A stretch of DNA of 45,289 nucleotides from a virus. The position numbers and the translations under genes are program-made. How positions within the stretch are numbered: the stretch's first letter is position 1; each line of letters starts with the position of its first letter. The notes under the pieces were generated by a model. The model was not told where the DNA came from. It ran no database searches and saw only the letters and a program-made list of their open reading frames with translations. The stretch lies in IMG/VR virus record IMGVR_UViG_3300006802_000165, positions 1 to 45,289 of that record. One strand, written 5' to 3'. Below, piece by piece: positions 6,748-15,751 of this stretch.

Positions 6748-7654
6748 TGTGAATTACCTCACGCTTTAGAGTCGCCACCGGGATCGGAGAGCGACCGGAG
6801 CAGTTGATCGGAAGTCCAGTCACGCAACTGGGCTTCAACATCACCGAAAGACTTGCCCTTGGTGTCTGGCACCTTGACGGCTCCTTACGGTGAAGAATCT
6901 CGGTCTGCCCCGCCGTTTCCGGAACTCGTCCAATCTTGGACGTATCTCCGATTACCGTGAGCATATCCTTTGCAACCTTGTTGGCTGCCTTTTGAACTTC
7001 TTCGCCGAGCCACGAATCATCGAAGGTCCCGGCTGCATTCCGACGCTGTCGAAGGTTTTCGAGGGCTTGAGCCCTGACTCTCTCAGACAGGCTGGTCTTA
7101 ACGGACTCCGCTTCATCAGGAGTGCGGTTCTGTGCGACCCATTCCATTAGAAGTTTCCCATCAGAGTCTTCTTCAATCGAAGAAGAAACTGCATTTTCCA
7201 TATTTTGATGGAGGAGTTGGGCACGGAGACGAGTAATTTCTTCGTTGTTCTTTTGAGTCGCCTGCTCAAGTGCGGGGTTAGTGGGAGGCACTTCTGGCTG
7301 TGACGGTGTGTTTTCAGCCACGGGGGCCTCCTGATCGTAAATCTTCACCCATTCTTCAACCTTCTCTTGCGGGTAGTTAGAGGCCAGAAGGATGTTCTTG
7401 GCATCCTGCTTTCTGGTCTCGTTGTCTGTTGCGGGATCCATGAGACGAACAGTCGCCTGCTGGAATGCTTCAAGACTCTGGGCGTATTCCTGAAGTTCGC
7501 CGTAGTTTTTTGCTACTTCGGCGAGATCGGTCGCGGAATACTCTTCTCCCCCCACTTTGATCGTCTGGTCCAGATCAATGGGGGGCGGAGTTTGACTTCC
7601 GTCCGGGGTTGAAGCCTCAGAAGTCTCTTCTACGGATGTCGTCTCTTCAGCCAA
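6707..7654 (-). CDS. Scaffolding protein, apparent C-terminal frameshift
   Basis: The annotated frame gives 315 residues. Residues 1-255 look like a scaffold: acidic N-terminus (MAEETTSVEETSEAS), long charged helices and coiled-coil-like segments. After about residue 256 composition changes to a Cys/Pro/Ser tail that runs 41 nt into the capsid gene. In the -1 frame, 6872-6759 encodes a natural-looking charged helix ending 12 nt before the capsid start. One extra G in the AAGGAG at 6881-6886 would join both parts into about 298 residues. Position between portal and capsid supports the scaffold role. See the separate ORF entry. Confidence 0.8.
   Translation of the reverse strand: MAEETTSVEETSEASTPDGSQTPPPIDLDQTIKVGGEEYSATDLAEVAKNYGELQEYAQSLEAFQQATVRLMDPATDNETRKQDAKNILLASNYPQEKVEEWVKIYDQEAPVAENTPSQPEVPPTNPALEQATQKNNEEITRLRAQLLHQNMENAVSSSIEEDSDGKLLMEWVAQNRTPDEAESVKTSLSERVRAQALENLRQRRNAAGTFDDSWLGEEVQKAANKVAKDMLTVIGDTSKIGRVPETAGQTEILHRKEPSRCQTPRASLSVMLKPSCVTGLPINCSGRSPIPVATLKREVIHNGTFSQLGGYPLR
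6759..6872 (-). CDS. Alternate-frame C-terminal scaffold segment or restart ORF
   Basis: A GTG at 6872 is preceded by AAGGAG at exactly 8 nt, and a TAA in the same frame overlaps that ribosome site. The 37-residue product has KSFGDVEAQLRDWTSDQLLR, then SLSDPGGDSKA, an amphipathic charged helix of the sort with which scaffolds bind capsid protein. It may be (a) the true scaffold C-terminus displaced by a one-base sequencing deletion, (b) a separately initiated peptide, or (c) reached by ribosomal frameshifting. No classical slippery heptamer is visible, so (c) is least favoured. Confidence 0.6.
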   Translation of the reverse strand: MPDTKGKSFGDVEAQLRDWTSDQLLRSLSDPGGDSKA

Positions 7655-9644
7655 GGTTGGCTCCTTGCATCATGCCGGGACCCGGTTGTGGACCGGCGGG
7701 TTGTGGGGCTTGCTCTGCAAACGCTGCAATTGAATCTGGATTCGGAACCATCGCAGGAAGCGAAGCACCCATGAATTGAATCAATGCTTCACGATACTTC
7801 TTGAACTCATCGACAATCCGAGGATCCGCCTTCGTCATCAGAGGCCCAGACATAAACGAACTAAGGACTCTCAACTGCAACTCAGGCTTGCTGGTGTGTG
7901 GGGTAATGACAATCTCACCCGGCTCTGTACCATTGCCGAAAAGATTCAGAATGTTTTGAACGACCTGTTCATATCCAGACTGATCTTCGTCCATCCACAT
8001 TGCAAAGTCAAGTCCCTCCTTCAGGGCAAACAACTTGAAGGCTTCTGGGTCCATGAGCCCCGACTGGAGAAGTTGAAGTGCCTCCTGCTTCCTAGCCACC
8101 TCAGACCGGGGATTGACTTGCTTAACTGCGAATGTCAGGTGAGAAACATTGGGGATTGGATTGTTCTGGAAGGAGATCTGGCTGTTGTCAAAGTCGATGA
8201 CCGCCCCTGCAAGATTGAGATCAAGACTCTTTACTGGGATGGCTCTAGGGGAGATGAAGAGTTCTCGGCTGGCGTTAGCAACCATGCTTCGATACATCCG
8301 GCCCCAAGCCTGAACAACACCCATAGTCGGGTTGGTCATGGCCTTGTTGATCTGCTCATCAAGGAACTGAAGCCCAGAAGCAGAGTCAACTCGCCCCTTC
8401 TCCTGAAGAAGGTCTTGGACCGGGTTGATGCCTTGCATGAGTTGCTTGGCGAATGCAGCGGTCTTGCCGGGGATGTCACCCGCATTGTGGGGCGAGATCG
8501 TGAACGGACTGAACTTCTCGTTCAGCGGGTCCGGAGCATAGGAAATCATCCTCAGACCATCGCCGACTTCTCGGAGGATCGAGCGTTCGTTGAAAGAACC
8601 TTGGGGCATAACGACAACCCCGTACCGATCCATCTCTCTCACGTTGTTGAAGAGAGCCTTCAGCATCTTCTCCATCTCACGATTGATGGAGAACAAGAGA
8701 TCGAAAAGACCGGCACCATGGAACGAACCGTTCTCCATGAACCGAGCGAAGCCGATGGGGCAGTAGGTCTGAGTGGAAGTAAGGTCTTGATCGTCAATCA
8801 GGTAATCACCAGAACAGATGATGTAACGCTCGCAAGTGCCCCTGACCCCATCAATCCAAAGTTCACGGACCCTCACAACGGTCATCGAATCAGTGGCCGA
8901 GGAGTTGTATCCCTTGTTGTTGAAAGGGTTGACGCTATGACCACTGCCCTGAGTGTCGTCCTCTCGAGGATCTTCAAGAGGGTCCCCGACTTGGATGTCG
9001 TAGTACTCCATCTCCTCGAGGTTGCTCTTGATGCGGGGACCGAATTTCTCAATCAGGGTTTCAAGAGGAACAATCCTCTGGCGGATGATTCCGGACTGCT
9101 TCGTGTAATCCTGTCCCAAGGACGGGAACGGAAGAATCTCCTTCGGGTGAATGACCTCCAGATCACCTGTCAAGCCAATCGTCTCGTGTTCTGTGATATG
9201 CCCCTGAATGCCACAAGACCCCAGAGATGTGAACAGGTGGGCAAACTTAGTCGAGACTTCTGCAATCTGCTCGTCTGATACAAGAGCATCTGCAAGTACC
9301 TGAGCCGTAGCACGCTGCCTGATCATTGGCAGGCTGGTCCCAGTACGAAGAACCTTTGGCCGAAGATCCATGCTGGCAAGCCGGGCCGAAACCCGGTCAA
9401 TCGCAGACAGCATCTCCTGACTCTGGAACTCCATGTTCCCCTCTTCGTCAAGATAGTGGGGGGACAGATGGCCCGAGGCGGGATCAAAAACGTCGAATCG
9501 ACGCATCCCGTTGAGGTAGTAGTAAGTCAAAAGCCAAGTGATTCGCCGGTACTGGAGACGGGAGATCTCCTTTTCGGCGTGGTCACGAATGACCTGACAG
9601 ATTTCAATCTTCTTCTTGGGAAGTTTGAACTGGTGCTGAGGCAT
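7647..9644 (-). CDS. Portal protein
   Basis: Encodes 665 residues. An N-terminal helical region (RDHAEKEISRLQYRRITWLL) is followed by a beta/alpha core and the phrase FSINREMEKMLKALFNNVRE. A helical crown region has SGLQFLDEQINKAMTNPT, typical of podovirus-like portal stems. The C-terminus is Pro/Gln/Gly-rich and probably disordered. It lies between terminase and scaffold, and its length fits large portals of short-tailed phages. It forms the dodecameric DNA channel at the capsid vertex. The stop overlaps the scaffold start. Confidence 0.85.
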   Translation of the reverse strand: MPQHQFKLPKKKIEICQVIRDHAEKEISRLQYRRITWLLTYYYLNGMRRFDVFDPASGHLSPHYLDEEGNMEFQSQEMLSAIDRVSARLASMDLRPKVLRTGTSLPMIRQRATAQVLADALVSDEQIAEVSTKFAHLFTSLGSCGIQGHITEHETIGLTGDLEVIHPKEILPFPSLGQDYTKQSGIIRQRIVPLETLIEKFGPRIKSNLEEMEYYDIQVGDPLEDPREDDTQGSGHSVNPFNNKGYNSSATDSMTVVRVRELWIDGVRGTCERYIICSGDYLIDDQDLTSTQTYCPIGFARFMENGSFHGAGLFDLLFSINREMEKMLKALFNNVREMDRYGVVVMPQGSFNERSILREVGDGLRMISYAPDPLNEKFSPFTISPHNAGDIPGKTAAFAKQLMQGINPVQDLLQEKGRVDSASGLQFLDEQINKAMTNPTMGVVQAWGRMYRSMVANASRELFISPRAIPVKSLDLNLAGAVIDFDNSQISFQNNPIPNVSHLTFAVKQVNPRSEVARKQEALQLLQSGLMDPEAFKLFALKEGLDFAMWMDEDQSGYEQVVQNILNLFGNGTEPGEIVITPHTSKPELQLRVLSSFMSGPLMTKADPRIVDEFKKYREALIQFMGASLPAMVPNPDSIAAFAEQAPQPAGPQPGPGMMQGANLG

Positions 9645-9906
9645 TACGAAGGTCCTTCGCGGCTAGGCCACCGGGCTTCCAATTTGGAGGTACGTCAAAA
9701 GGGTTGAAATGAATGTCCGAAAGATTCAGATTATTAGTTGCTTTCGGCGGTTGTTGGACCGGAAGATCCACATTCTTGTCGTGGGCGTAGTAAGCCCTAG
9801 CCATTGCTTCGTACAGGAAGTACGGAATCGTGACTGGCTGGTGGGCAGGATCAGACTCTGCTCCCCCCACTTGGGGGGTCTGCGGCGGCTCTTGCGAGTA
9901 GTTCAT
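9604..9906 (-). CDS. Small Pro/Asn-rich protein between terminase and portal
   Basis: Encodes 100 residues. The ATG at 9906 lies inside the terminase end (56-nt overlap) with GGAG about 8 nt upstream, and the stop lies 41 nt inside the portal gene. Key phrases are VTIPYFLYEAMARAYYAHD and NLSDIHFNPFDVPPNW. No known family. The overlaps and good ribosome site support a real gene; its position suggests a head-assembly or portal-associated role. Confidence 0.65.
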   Translation of the reverse strand: MNYSQEPPQTPQVGGAESDPAHQPVTIPYFLYEAMARAYYAHDKNVDLPVQQPPKATNNLNLSDIHFNPFDVPPNWKPGGLAAKDLRNASAPVQTSQEED

Positions 9907-11791
9907 TTACAAACTCCGGGCTAATGGACCCCAACTTGTAAGCCAAGGGGGTTCCTGCGTCATCTGTCAGTTCACCGTCAAGCATCTTCTCCTCGACGGT
10001 TCTTTCATCCTCTATATCCTCTGGGTTTCGGTGGATCCTGCCTTTGAGGATGTTGCCCGACATCGAAACGGTGTCGAGGTGGTCATCCTTGGCAAGGCCA
10101 CCGTCAGCGACCTCCGGATTGAACTGCTCGATCTGGTCGAATAGGTTCGTCCAGTGGCGGTCCATCCGGCGTTCCAGCGGGAACTTGATAAGGCCGTTCT
10201 CGAACCGGAACTGGAGAGCCCCGATCCGGGCGGACTTCGAGATCATGCCCACCTTGAGGGGCACGATCTTGGGCATGTGGGCTACCCCGAACATCTCGGA
10301 CGCCCGCTGCTTCACCAGACTATCGAGGTTCTGGTACAGGGCGATGCTCTGGCGGACCACTTCCGGGTGAATGGAAGGGACCCTCCACTTGTCTGCAATC
10401 TGAAAGATGTTCTTGATCAGGGTGTTCTCGTCGCACTGGGCACCCCAGATATCCAACACGAACAACTCGTTTTCAGGGGTGGCAGCCATCACAGTTGCAA
10501 CCTTGAAGTCCGAGTCGCCGGTAGCCGTCCAAGAAGTGTCGACCGTCATGAAGACCCACGATTCCTTCAAGAAATCGCAGATCGGCATCTTCTTGGCGTT
10601 GCCCTCCGGATCCTTCCAATTGATGAGGGTCGCGGATTCTCGGGGATTGAGGCCATAGTCGGCATCGACGCTGGTCAACCACCAACGATGGCTGTCGTCT
10701 AGTTCGGGGAAGAACTGGTCTTCACTACTGCCGGGATCCGCCATGTACTCCGACGCGAAGTTGGCTGACCCGATCTGCTCCTTGATCTCCTCAAGGCTGA
10801 TCCGCTCTTTGAGCCGAGGATCTTCTTCCTTCTGCTTCCTGTCTACCGGCCACATCTCCGGCCAGCAAGAAATCAGTTTGTCTTGCTTGTCCTTGTAGGC
10901 GGCCTTGATGATCATCCGGGACCAGTGGTCGAACCGGGGATCCCGTGCCTTCAAACCCTCTTGGCTTTCCTGAGTCTCCATGGCGTACCACGCATAGTGG
11001 CGACGACTCACGAAAGTAGCGAGCCACCGGAGGCTGGTGCCGGGCCTTGTGATCATGGGCATGACCACCTTGAAGAGCAGGGTGTCCATGTACGAACGGA
11101 GGACGGACATCGATGTCGATGCACGCGGATCGTACTCAGGGTCATCAAGGACGTAGCAGCGGGGGCGACCACCACGCTGACGAGACTCTGACGAGATCGC
11201 CCGGAACCACGAGCCGTTCTTCAGATACATTAACTCGATGCCGAAGGACGCTTCGCCACGACGAGGCACAATTCGCTCATCAGGAAACTCAGGGCTCCAA
11301 TCGTCGAAGATACGAGCGTTCTCTTGGAACTGCGTCTTGATGATCTGGCCGGTCTGCTTGGCGTTGTCGTTGGTTGAGGTCGCGTAGATGAAGGAGTAGC
11401 CGGGTCTCGTCAACATCTGAAGAAGGATCGACTTCCGGATGCAGTTGGACTTGGCAAAGCCTCGCGGTGCGATGGCAATGGATGCTCGGTTCTGTGCCCA
11501 CTCCTTATAGATGCCCAAGTGACCGTCCGGTAGGGGGACTGGATCCTCGTCGTAGAACATCGGATTGAAGTCGTCGGCTTCGTCGGGGCACAAGTACCAA
11601 TGATCAAAGAACAACATGGCCCCAATAAAACGATCCGCCTTGTCTTGCGGACTCGTTACAGGAACCAACCATTGGCGACAGGCATTGACTCGGGCTTCAC
11701 GTTGACCATCTTCCGTCAACTCCATGTAGTCAGGAGGCAACGGAAACAGTTCGTTGCCCTCAGCCCTTGTCTCTATCCTTTTGACTCGCAT
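9851..11791 (-). CDS. terL: Terminase large subunit
   Basis: Encodes 646 residues. The ATPase domain has a Walker A-like loop at residues 108-115 (APRGFAKS, with the non-classical A-P-R start seen in phage terminases). Walker B VLDD is at 214-217. The RNase H-like nuclease domain begins with the acidic strand VFMTVDTSWTATGDSD (D418) and ends with a DDHLD cluster. It pumps and cuts DNA at the portal. It sits just upstream of the portal and overlaps the 101-residue gene by 32 nt. The start ATG at 11791 has only a weak ribosome site, so translation is probably coupled. Confidence 0.93.
   Translation of the reverse strand: MRVKRIETRAEGNELFPLPPDYMELTEDGQREARVNACRQWLVPVTSPQDKADRFIGAMLFFDHWYLCPDEADDFNPMFYDEDPVPLPDGHLGIYKEWAQNRASIAIAPRGFAKSNCIRKSILLQMLTRPGYSFIYATSTNDNAKQTGQIIKTQFQENARIFDDWSPEFPDERIVPRRGEASFGIELMYLKNGSWFRAISSESRQRGGRPRCYVLDDPEYDPRASTSMSVLRSYMDTLLFKVVMPMITRPGTSLRWLATFVSRRHYAWYAMETQESQEGLKARDPRFDHWSRMIIKAAYKDKQDKLISCWPEMWPVDRKQKEEDPRLKERISLEEIKEQIGSANFASEYMADPGSSEDQFFPELDDSHRWWLTSVDADYGLNPRESATLINWKDPEGNAKKMPICDFLKESWVFMTVDTSWTATGDSDFKVATVMAATPENELFVLDIWGAQCDENTLIKNIFQIADKWRVPSIHPEVVRQSIALYQNLDSLVKQRASEMFGVAHMPKIVPLKVGMISKSARIGALQFRFENGLIKFPLERRMDRHWTNLFDQIEQFNPEVADGGLAKDDHLDTVSMSGNILKGRIHRNPEDIEDERTVEEKMLDGELTDDAGTPLAYKLGSISPEFVNELLARAAADPPSGGSRV
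9863..9878. repeat. C6-ACTT-G6 perfect hairpin
   Basis: CCCCCCACTTGGGGGG is a perfect 6-bp stem with a 4-nt loop near the terminase 3' end, inside the overlap with the 100-residue gene. It includes one copy of the genome-wide CCCCCCAC motif. It could act as a pause or as an mRNA structure near the translation start at 9906. Confidence 0.5.
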
Positions 11792-12065
11792 TCAGAGTCC
11801 CATTGGCAAGGAGTTCAATAGTGGCGATTCTTGCCATGATTGCCACGAACGAAACCGTGTTGTTCTTGAGGAGGCTGTAGGCATGCACGTTTTCCCACAC
11901 ACGAAAGAAGTCGCTGGTAGGCTCGTCCTTCTTGATGTATCGGTCATACAGCAAGGCACCAAAGCGTTCCCTGCTGCCGATCAGACCATCAACATCATTA
12001 ATCGCCAAGTCGAATAGTGCTTGACCCGCCGATCTCGCCAGTCCCATCGGTCCCGACCCCTTCAT
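11760..12065 (-). CDS. Hypothetical protein, terminase-associated
   Basis: Encodes 101 residues if started at the ATG at 12065, which has GGAGG about 11 nt upstream. A longer in-frame reading to 12248 exists, but its extra N-terminus is Ser/Thr/Lys/Pro-rich and overlaps the 152-residue gene, so I reject it. The protein is helical with FDLAINDVDGLIGSRERFGA and FFRVWENVHAYSLLKNN. It precedes the large terminase, so it could be the small terminase subunit or a partner; no HTH is obvious. Confidence 0.65.
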   Translation of the reverse strand: MKGSGPMGLARSAGQALFDLAINDVDGLIGSRERFGALLYDRYIKKDEPTSDFFRVWENVHAYSLLKNNTVSFVAIMARIATIELLANGTLNASQKDRDKG

Positions 12066-12456
12066 CGTCTTCAGTGCCTCCGCCTGAAGGGGGGAGATAC
12101 TGAGCGGCGAAGTCGGGGTTTTCAGGGAGTTGACTGCGGTGGGTCGTGGCTTTGAGGTTCGAGAGTAGTTTTTGGTTGCGGGTGATGCGGACACTCTTGT
12201 TTCCTTCTTGGTTTGTTGCTGTAAATTCTTGGGTTGCGATGAGTCCATTGGCCTTTGCTACCTCATTGAGTACACGACGAAGTTGGTTGTGGGCTCTCAG
12301 AGCGATCTTAGCGTCTGGGTCCCGCATGTGCTGAACAAGAGTAGACACTTCTTCTTCGATGCTGAACGAGTTCATCTCCAATGCCTTTGAAGCAGCATCA
12401 GCATCAAAGAACGAAAGAACCTTACCGGCGTCAGCCTGATGTTCCCATTCGCTCAT
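11998..12456 (-). CDS. Candidate terminase small subunit
   Basis: Encodes 152 residues. The central helices (IEEEVSTLVQHMRDPDAK, ALRAHNQLRRVLNEVAKANG) followed by a basic segment (KSVRITRNQKLLSNLK) resemble the DNA-binding and oligomerisation helices of small terminases. The C-terminal tail is acidic and Gly-rich (GGGTEDDEGVGTDGTGE). It is two genes upstream of the large terminase. Assignment rests on position and architecture only; the 101-residue neighbour is the alternative. Confidence 0.5.
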   Translation of the reverse strand: MSEWEHQADAGKVLSFFDADAASKALEMNSFSIEEEVSTLVQHMRDPDAKIALRAHNQLRRVLNEVAKANGLIATQEFTATNQEGNKSVRITRNQKLLSNLKATTHRSQLPENPDFAAQYLPPSGGGTEDDEGVGTDGTGEIGGSSTIRLGD

Positions 12457-14195
12457 AGTCCCCCCTTGAGCCCCTTCTGGGCAAGGGCGGCTACAACGCG
12501 AGCAAGGGGATGGCGAATGACAGACCCACGAGTCGCCTTGAACTGACGACTTCTCGGCATACCCCTTGAAAACTTAGGAGATCTGATCGAACCGACAGAG
12601 GGCTCCCTGAATCCTCTTGTCGCCTTTGCCGTTCCGATTGCATTGAGTTCGCGTCTCAATGCAGCCAATTGCCTGTTGGTGTTCACGGGTTGAGCCCGCG
12701 AGAAACCTTGGGCTCTTCCGATGGCGTCCTTCACCTCTTCAATAGTTGCTGGTCCAGCGATAGCGGCTGCCTTTCTGCCGGGACTAAGTCCTTGGATCCT
12801 AGTGACGTTCGCGGCGTTTCTTTGTAGACGTTCTCTGACCTTGGGGTCCGCCAGCATTTCTGGGGTGACGGCGTCACCATTGTAGTTTGTGACGTTGCCA
12901 CCAGAAGCAAACGTTTGGATAAGAGGCTTTTTACCTTCTCTGCCCACAAAGAAGTCTTCGTGAGGAATAAGGAGAGGAGCCCTGAAGTTAGGGTTGTTCT
13001 TGCCTCTTACGATTTTCTTGACTTGATCGTCGGTAAGGCCCAGTTCTTTCTGGAAGAACTCTCCTTGCTCAGGAGAAAGCCCGAAGGAACCATCAACCGT
13101 TTTGAATTTTCTCTTGCTTTGCTGGACTCTTCGAACTTCCATGTAGCCGGGGTGTTTCTTCGAGTTGACGATCGTCAAGTCGTAAGGAGCATTGGGCTTT
13201 TTGCCGGGACTACTACCCTTGGTGGGCGTAATTGCAACTTGGAAGTTTGCTGCTTTTGATTGTCGTGAGAACGTGGAAGAAGCAGGAGTTTCCGGGTCAG
13301 TGAAAACCGGCCCGATCTCAGTCATCTTTTCAGACGGCTTGTAGTTAGCAGCCGTTTTGTAATCGCCTGCTTTTATGTATTCATCGGTGAGATTGTCTAC
13401 CGAGTCCGCCGCTTCATTAGGAATTCGAGACTTACCCCTCGGATCATCTGGAGTAAACATCAAGGCTTTATCAACCGACGGGGAACGCCGGAGTTTTTCT
13501 GGCGTCTTTCCGGTGCTGCTGCTCATTGTCCCTGTGCCGACAATGCCTTCCTCGAAATCAGCCGCGTTCTTTGCCTTGTCGAAGACTTCCTTGAAGTCGC
13601 GGCTAACTTCTTCCGCAGCCTCTCTTGCTCGCTGGGGGTCTAGCCCAGACTTCACAAGGTCATCCATAAACAGGTTGTTTATTTCTTCCGTTGCAGCAAG
13701 CCCATCCTTGTACTGGAAGATGGCTGCAAGTTTTCCGGGGTCAACCGAATCCTTGAGCAACTCAGCCGCAGCAGCGGCTCGACCGCTACGACTCGTTGCC
13801 TTGTAATCAGCGAAGAGGCGGTCTCTGAGTCTTCGTGCCTTCTGCTCGGTGATGTCTTCTCGTTGACGCAGCCTCTTGAATCCGTGTTGTCTTTTTTCGG
13901 CAGCCTTTCGCTTCTTTGTTTTTGCTTTGGGGTTGATGGGCTGTTCTTCAATCATCCTCAACGCCGCAGCAACGTCGCTCTGCTTTGCACCGCCCATACC
14001 CGATTGACGTATTCTCTCGATTAGTTCTTCAAGGATTTGAAGATCAGGGGCTTCGGGGCTTAAGACTCTTGCTGCTTCAAAAAGCCCCTTTGAAGGCGGG
14101 GCGATAAACCCCCGCCTCAGAGAGTCTCTCATTACTTCTCTAGAGAAGAGCGGGAACTCGTGGTCGTTGTAGGGTGCGACTCTACGGATTGCCAT
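12453..14195 (-). CDS. Large hypothetical basic virion-arm protein
   Basis: Encodes 580 residues. It is Arg/Lys-rich throughout, with helical N-terminal segments (DLQILEELIERIRQSGMGG), a Lys-rich stretch (NPKAKTKKRKAAEKRQ), a central extended region and a basic C-terminus (TRGSVIRHPLARVV). No catalytic motif recognised. It is the second gene of the leftward arm and overlaps the candidate small terminase by one ATGA-type junction. Could be an internal capsid or DNA-bound protein; unknown. Confidence 0.75.
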   Translation of the reverse strand: MAIRRVAPYNDHEFPLFSREVMRDSLRRGFIAPPSKGLFEAARVLSPEAPDLQILEELIERIRQSGMGGAKQSDVAAALRMIEEQPINPKAKTKKRKAAEKRQHGFKRLRQREDITEQKARRLRDRLFADYKATSRSGRAAAAAELLKDSVDPGKLAAIFQYKDGLAATEEINNLFMDDLVKSGLDPQRAREAAEEVSRDFKEVFDKAKNAADFEEGIVGTGTMSSSTGKTPEKLRRSPSVDKALMFTPDDPRGKSRIPNEAADSVDNLTDEYIKAGDYKTAANYKPSEKMTEIGPVFTDPETPASSTFSRQSKAANFQVAITPTKGSSPGKKPNAPYDLTIVNSKKHPGYMEVRRVQQSKRKFKTVDGSFGLSPEQGEFFQKELGLTDDQVKKIVRGKNNPNFRAPLLIPHEDFFVGREGKKPLIQTFASGGNVTNYNGDAVTPEMLADPKVRERLQRNAANVTRIQGLSPGRKAAAIAGPATIEEVKDAIGRAQGFSRAQPVNTNRQLAALRRELNAIGTAKATRGFREPSVGSIRSPKFSRGMPRSRQFKATRGSVIRHPLARVVAALAQKGLKGGL

Positions 14196-14206
14196 GCTGT
14201 TAACCC

Positions 14207-15751
14207 TTATCGGGGATAGGAACCCACGGTGTATCCGTGCGAGTAGGGATCAACCATGATCGGCTGACCGTTACCGAACCCAAGGAAGTGACCGATTCTC
14301 TGGAGAGGGTTGGGACCGAAGAAGCCTCGGTTGGAGTCGCTTGCAGTAAACGGCCTTCGGTTCCCCTGAGCGTCAACCGGCATCATCGCCAGAGGGTTTG
14401 CTGCTTCCTCGGGAGTAAGACCACGAACTCCAATCATGGGGTTTGCCTGTGCGCCTGTGAGGTATCCCCCCACTGCGTCCATGGCCCCTCCATACTGAGG
14501 AACAGGGACTCCACCCGCTGGCGGGTATCCCATTCGTTGACGAAGGTTTGCTTCGTTCAAAGAAGGGTCGTGTCCCTGCCTTGCGGTTGCGTCATCGAAG
14601 TCAGCGTAGTTGTAACCGGGGACTCCTCCGGTCATGGCTCCGGGTGGAGCGGCAGGAGGGGCCGCATTCAGTGCGTTGTTGTCGTCCACCGCCTCAACGA
14701 AACGCCGCTCTCGCTGTGCTTGGCCCGCCGCATCATATTGATTTTGGATATGGGCTCCGCGAGCATCAGATCCCTGCTGGTACATGGGCTGATTCTGAGC
14801 CCCGTAACCACTGTTATACGGCATTCCAACAGGAGCCGGAAGCATCGGTGTTGGAAGCGTGCCGGGAGTTGCCTGACCATAGTGAGTCACCGTGGGCAGG
14901 TACGGTGCTGGTGCTGGGCCAAGACCCGAGCCTTCAAAACCCGGAGGGTTGTAAGGGGTCGGGGGAGGAAGTTCATCGGCATATGGCCCGCCGCCACGCT
15001 GGTCCGTTGAGAAGGGACCGGGGTTGGGACGCATCGAGGGGTAGTGAGCGTAGACCACCGCCTGAAGAGGATTCGGCCCAAGTTCCTGCTGAACAGGAGG
15101 AGCCTGTGCAGGCATGAGGGTCGGGGCGGGAGCGGCGGGCACAGGAGACTCGACGATCTCCGATCCTTGCCCCCCACCATATACCTCTTCCTCGACGGGC
15201 TGAGGAAGCACGGGCGGGGTGTTTCGGCGGGCTTCGGCCTCTGCTTCTGCCGCACGGGTCTCTGCAACAAGTGCTTCTACGTCTTTTCGGTCTTGTGCAA
15301 GTTTTTCTTCGAGACGGTCTAGGTCTCGCTCAACCCGTGCGAACTTCTTGTCTTTGTTCCGACGCTTGGTCGCTTCTCTGGACGCCTCATCGCGTTCTAT
15401 CTGACCCTTGGTGCGACCACGACTTGACACGACATTCATTTCTCGTCGCCGATCGTCGATCGTCTTTGTTCTCGCGGGGTTCCGGCCACCAAACGGTCCC
15501 GCGTTTACGCGGTAGTTGGCGATTTCAGTCGCCTTCAGTGCATCGTTTGTAGGCGAGTACTCGTTTCGCGGAGCATTTTGCATCATTGTCATGAGAAGTC
15601 GCATGACATCGTCGAAACTTGTGGTACTCTGCTTGGTGCGGGAATCCTGACCCTGCTTCGTCGAATCCTTGCCCTTGAGTTCCTCGCCCTTTTTGGTCGT
15701 GGGATCTTTCTTGTCCGTCGTGGAATCTTTCTTGGCCTTGTCCTTTAGCAT
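14207..15751 (-). CDS. Large low-complexity virion-arm protein
   Basis: Encodes 514 residues. The N-terminus is a Lys/Asp/Ser/Thr low-complexity run (KAKKDSTTDKKDPTTKKG). A coiled-coil segment around residues 120-170 (ERDLDRLEEKLAQDRKDVEA) is followed by a long Pro/Gly/Gln/Tyr-rich region and a C-terminus with PLQRIGHFLGFGNG. AAAGGT about 8 nt before the ATG is the ribosome site. It is the first leftward gene at the divergent centre of the genome. Function unknown; composition suggests a flexible virion or internal protein. Confidence 0.75.
   Translation of the reverse strand: MLKDKAKKDSTTDKKDPTTKKGEELKGKDSTKQGQDSRTKQSTTSFDDVMRLLMTMMQNAPRNEYSPTNDALKATEIANYRVNAGPFGGRNPARTKTIDDRRREMNVVSSRGRTKGQIERDEASREATKRRNKDKKFARVERDLDRLEEKLAQDRKDVEALVAETRAAEAEAEARRNTPPVLPQPVEEEVYGGGQGSEIVESPVPAAPAPTLMPAQAPPVQQELGPNPLQAVVYAHYPSMRPNPGPFSTDQRGGGPYADELPPPTPYNPPGFEGSGLGPAPAPYLPTVTHYGQATPGTLPTPMLPAPVGMPYNSGYGAQNQPMYQQGSDARGAHIQNQYDAAGQAQRERRFVEAVDDNNALNAAPPAAPPGAMTGGVPGYNYADFDDATARQGHDPSLNEANLRQRMGYPPAGGVPVPQYGGAMDAVGGYLTGAQANPMIGVRGLTPEEAANPLAMMPVDAQGNRRPFTASDSNRGFFGPNPLQRIGHFLGFGNGQPIMVDPYSHGYTVGSYPR

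Noticed and set aside
5362-6807. 481-residue plus-strand open frame antisense to the capsid gene
   Set aside because: It mirrors the capsid gene's codon bias, has Arg/Val-rich shadow composition, no ribosome site and no family motif.
7776-9278. 500-residue plus-strand open frame antisense to the portal gene
   Set aside because: Shadow of the portal gene; composition is typical of an antisense frame and it would be an isolated gene against the arm direction.
12066-12248. N-terminal extension of the 101-residue gene before terminase
   Set aside because: Low-complexity Ser/Thr/Lys/Pro composition fully inside the 152-residue gene in another frame; a good start exists at 12065.
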